The notes beneath the pieces are model-generated. The model saw only the letters and a program-made list of their open reading frames with translations. It was not told the DNA's origin and made no database searches. DNA of 41,790 bases from Candidatus Omnitrophota bacterium (GTDB lineage: Bacteria; Omnitrophota; Omnitrophia; Omnitrophales; Aquincolibacteriaceae), in NCBI GenBank assembly GCA_018883425.1, contig VFQY01000011.1, forward strand, positions 1 through 41,790, written 5' to 3'. The position numbers and the translations under genes were made by a program. This document shows, piece after piece, positions 40,478 to 41,790 of this stretch; positions within the stretch are counted from its first letter, which is position 1; every line of letters begins with the position of its first letter.

Positions 40478-41790
40478 TCAGCGGAAGGATTCCTCGCGCC
40501 CTTGGCGCCGCTGCTGAACGCACTCGACGCAGAAAAGATACGCCCCGACGATCAGACATAAAATCCAATAATATGCGGGGGGCAAACTTGTAAATCCTAA
40601 AGAAGTTCCCGCAGGCAGGATTGTCAGCCCGAAGCCCAAGCATAAGGCCATGGAGGTCGTCAGAATCAGAAGAGGACTCGGCATCGTTTGCAGAAAAGGA
40701 ATTCTGCGGCTCCGAATCACATAAATGACCAGTGTTTGCGTTGCCAGTGACTCCAGAAACCAGCCGGTCTGAAAGGCATGTTCGGTGAGACGCAAAACAC
40801 CGACCATGATCCCGAAGGTGAGGAAATCAAAAGCGGAACTCAGCGTGCCGAAGATCAGCATGAATTTCTTTAAACCCTGAACATCCCAGGGCCGGGGTTT
40901 TAAGATGTATTCCTTTTCGACCCGGTCAGCGGGAATCGCCATCTGCGACAGGTCATAAAGCATGTTATTGAAGAGGATTTGAATCGGCGTCATGGGCAAA
41001 AAAGGCAGAAAAACACTTGCCGCGGTCATGCTGATCATGTTGCCAAGATTCGAGCTGGATGCCATCTTTAAGTATTTCATCACGTTGCCTGATATTTTTC
41101 GCCCTTCGAGAATCCCCCGTTCAAGAACAATCAGGCTTTTCTCCAGCAAGAGGATGTCCGCCGATTCCTTGGCGATATCCGCAGCGCTGCTGACCGATAT
41201 GCCGATATCCGCGGCTTTCAAGGCAAGCGCATCGTTGATACCGTCACCGAGGAATCCCACCGTATGCCCTAAATCCCGGAGATGGCTCACGATTTTTTCT
41301 TTTTGATGGGGAGAAAGCCTTGCAAAAACCGACTGTTTTTGCACGAGCCCCGAGATTTCGCTCTCCGTCATAGTCTCGAGCATGATGCCTGTGACAGCCT
41401 GTCCGCACTTCAGCCCTACTTCACCGCAAATTTTCTTTGTAATCCATTCGTCATCACCCGAGAGAACTAGCGTGCGCACGCCTAAACGTTCCAGACGGCC
41501 GATAACTTCCCGGGAATCGTGCCTGGGCGGATCCAGGAAGGCTAAATAACCGCGGAGAACCATTTCACTCTCATCGGATTTCGAATAGGCCTCTTTTTTT
41601 TCAACCAATTCCTTTGTCGCAAGGGCTAGAACCCGGAATCCCTGAGCACTCAGCTTCTCGTACTCCTCTTTGAGGTCCGCGAGAACAAGAGCGCTCAAAT
41701 CATTGACTTCGTCATCGATCGCATAATAAGCGCAATTGCGGAACACGGTTTCAGGAGCACCCTTGGTGATGAGCCGGTGCTTGCCTGCGT
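40478..41790 (-). CDS. mgtA: Mg2+-importing P-type ATPase, MgtA/MgtB type (5' end beyond window)
   Basis: The frame is open to the right edge; the visible 437 codons are the C-terminal half. It begins inside the nucleotide-binding domain (HRLITKGAPETVFRN, the KGAPE motif). It continues with LRGYLAFLDPPR, LVLSGDDE, the hinge GDGINDALALKAADIGISV, and six membrane segments. FLPFLPMTPIQILFNNMLYD and RVEKEYILKPRPWD are typical of MgtA/MgtB rather than of Ca2+ or H+ pumps. The phosphorylation motif DKTGT lies outside the window. A GTG at 41746 is internal, not the start. The function is Mg2+ import across the inner membrane at low Mg2+. Confidence 0.93.
   Translation of the reverse strand, partial: AGKHRLITKGAPETVFRNCAYYAIDDEVNDLSALVLADLKEEYEKLSAQGFRVLALATKELVEKKEAYSKSDESEMVLRGYLAFLDPPRHDSREVIGRLERLGVRTLVLSGDDEWITKKICGEVGLKCGQAVTGIMLETMTESEISGLVQKQSVFARLSPHQKEKIVSHLRDLGHTVGFLGDGINDALALKAADIGISVSSAADIAKESADILLLEKSLIVLERGILEGRKISGNVMKYLKMASSSNLGNMISMTAASVFLPFLPMTPIQILFNNMLYDLSQMAIPADRVEKEYILKPRPWDVQGLKKFMLIFGTLSSAFDFLTFGIMVGVLRLTEHAFQTGWFLESLATQTLVIYVIRSRRIPFLQTMPSPLLILTTSMALCLGFGLTILPAGTSLGFTSLPPAYYWILCLIVGAYLFCVECVQQRRQGREESFR

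Overview
The window reads as a piece of chromosome from an uncultured Gram-negative bacterium of moderately high GC content. An LptD-type outer-membrane protein with a signal peptide, GmhA and an RfaE2-type heptose nucleotidyltransferase point to an LPS-bearing outer membrane. Sigma-54, c-di-GMP proteins, very tight gene packing and tandem GGGGACTGTCCCC palindromes fit Candidatus Omnitrophota or a related PVC-like lineage. That placement is inference; no rRNA gene is present. Nearly all genes lie on the minus strand. The exceptions are rpoN, a Nudix gene and tRNA-Thr (7.2-9.4 kb), and an HTH-cupin regulator (34.2 kb).

Layout, left to right. 1-7036 (minus): accD, an orphan UgpC/MsmK-type ABC ATPase, two membrane-anchored GGEEF diguanylate cyclases and lptD, which runs off the left edge. 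7037-7201: divergent promoters, with strong sigma-70 boxes for accD and a possible leaderless start for rpoN. 9277-9352: tRNA-Thr(CGU), followed by the tandem palindromic repeat. 9.6-10.5 kb: cysQ and tRNA-Gly(CCC). 10.6-18.7 kb (minus): DUF1844 protein, flippase-like membrane protein and aroQ; then, behind a promoter, accB, accC, an AmaP-like protein, a phosphofructokinase with PPi-type residues, gmhA, an RfaE2-ThiE fusion and a PfkB kinase. 18.9-21.2 kb: STAS-PilZ protein and rarA, each followed by a rho-independent terminator. 21.2-27.4 kb (minus): translation operon with a 29-residue Arg/Lys-rich protein, thrS, infC, rpmI, rplT, pheS and pheT. 27.6 kb: tRNA-Val(GAC). 27.7-32.6 kb (minus): lipA, a lipoyl-like domain protein lacking the modifiable lysine, murI, queC, queE, rph and rdgB.

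32.8-37.7 kb is a signalling locus. It holds a histidine kinase with an intact H-box but a decayed ATPase domain, a single-receiver protein, a tandem-receiver protein, a divergent HTH-cupin regulator with its own operator-like repeats, an unrecognised 166-residue protein, and a small kinase with an intact ATPase domain but an altered H-box. The two kinases look complementary, and this is the best candidate here for an unusual system. 37.8-41.8 kb: miaB, a decayed zone with a frameshifted M50 protease pseudogene, and the C-terminal part of an MgtA-type Mg2+ P-type ATPase running off the right edge.

The acc genes, aroQ, pfkA, lipA, queC/E, murI and the synthetases are housekeeping. The novelty lies in the kinase pair, the lysine-less lipoyl domain beside lipA, the RfaE2-ThiE fusion, and the missing N-terminal RNA-binding domains of ThrRS and PheRS beta.
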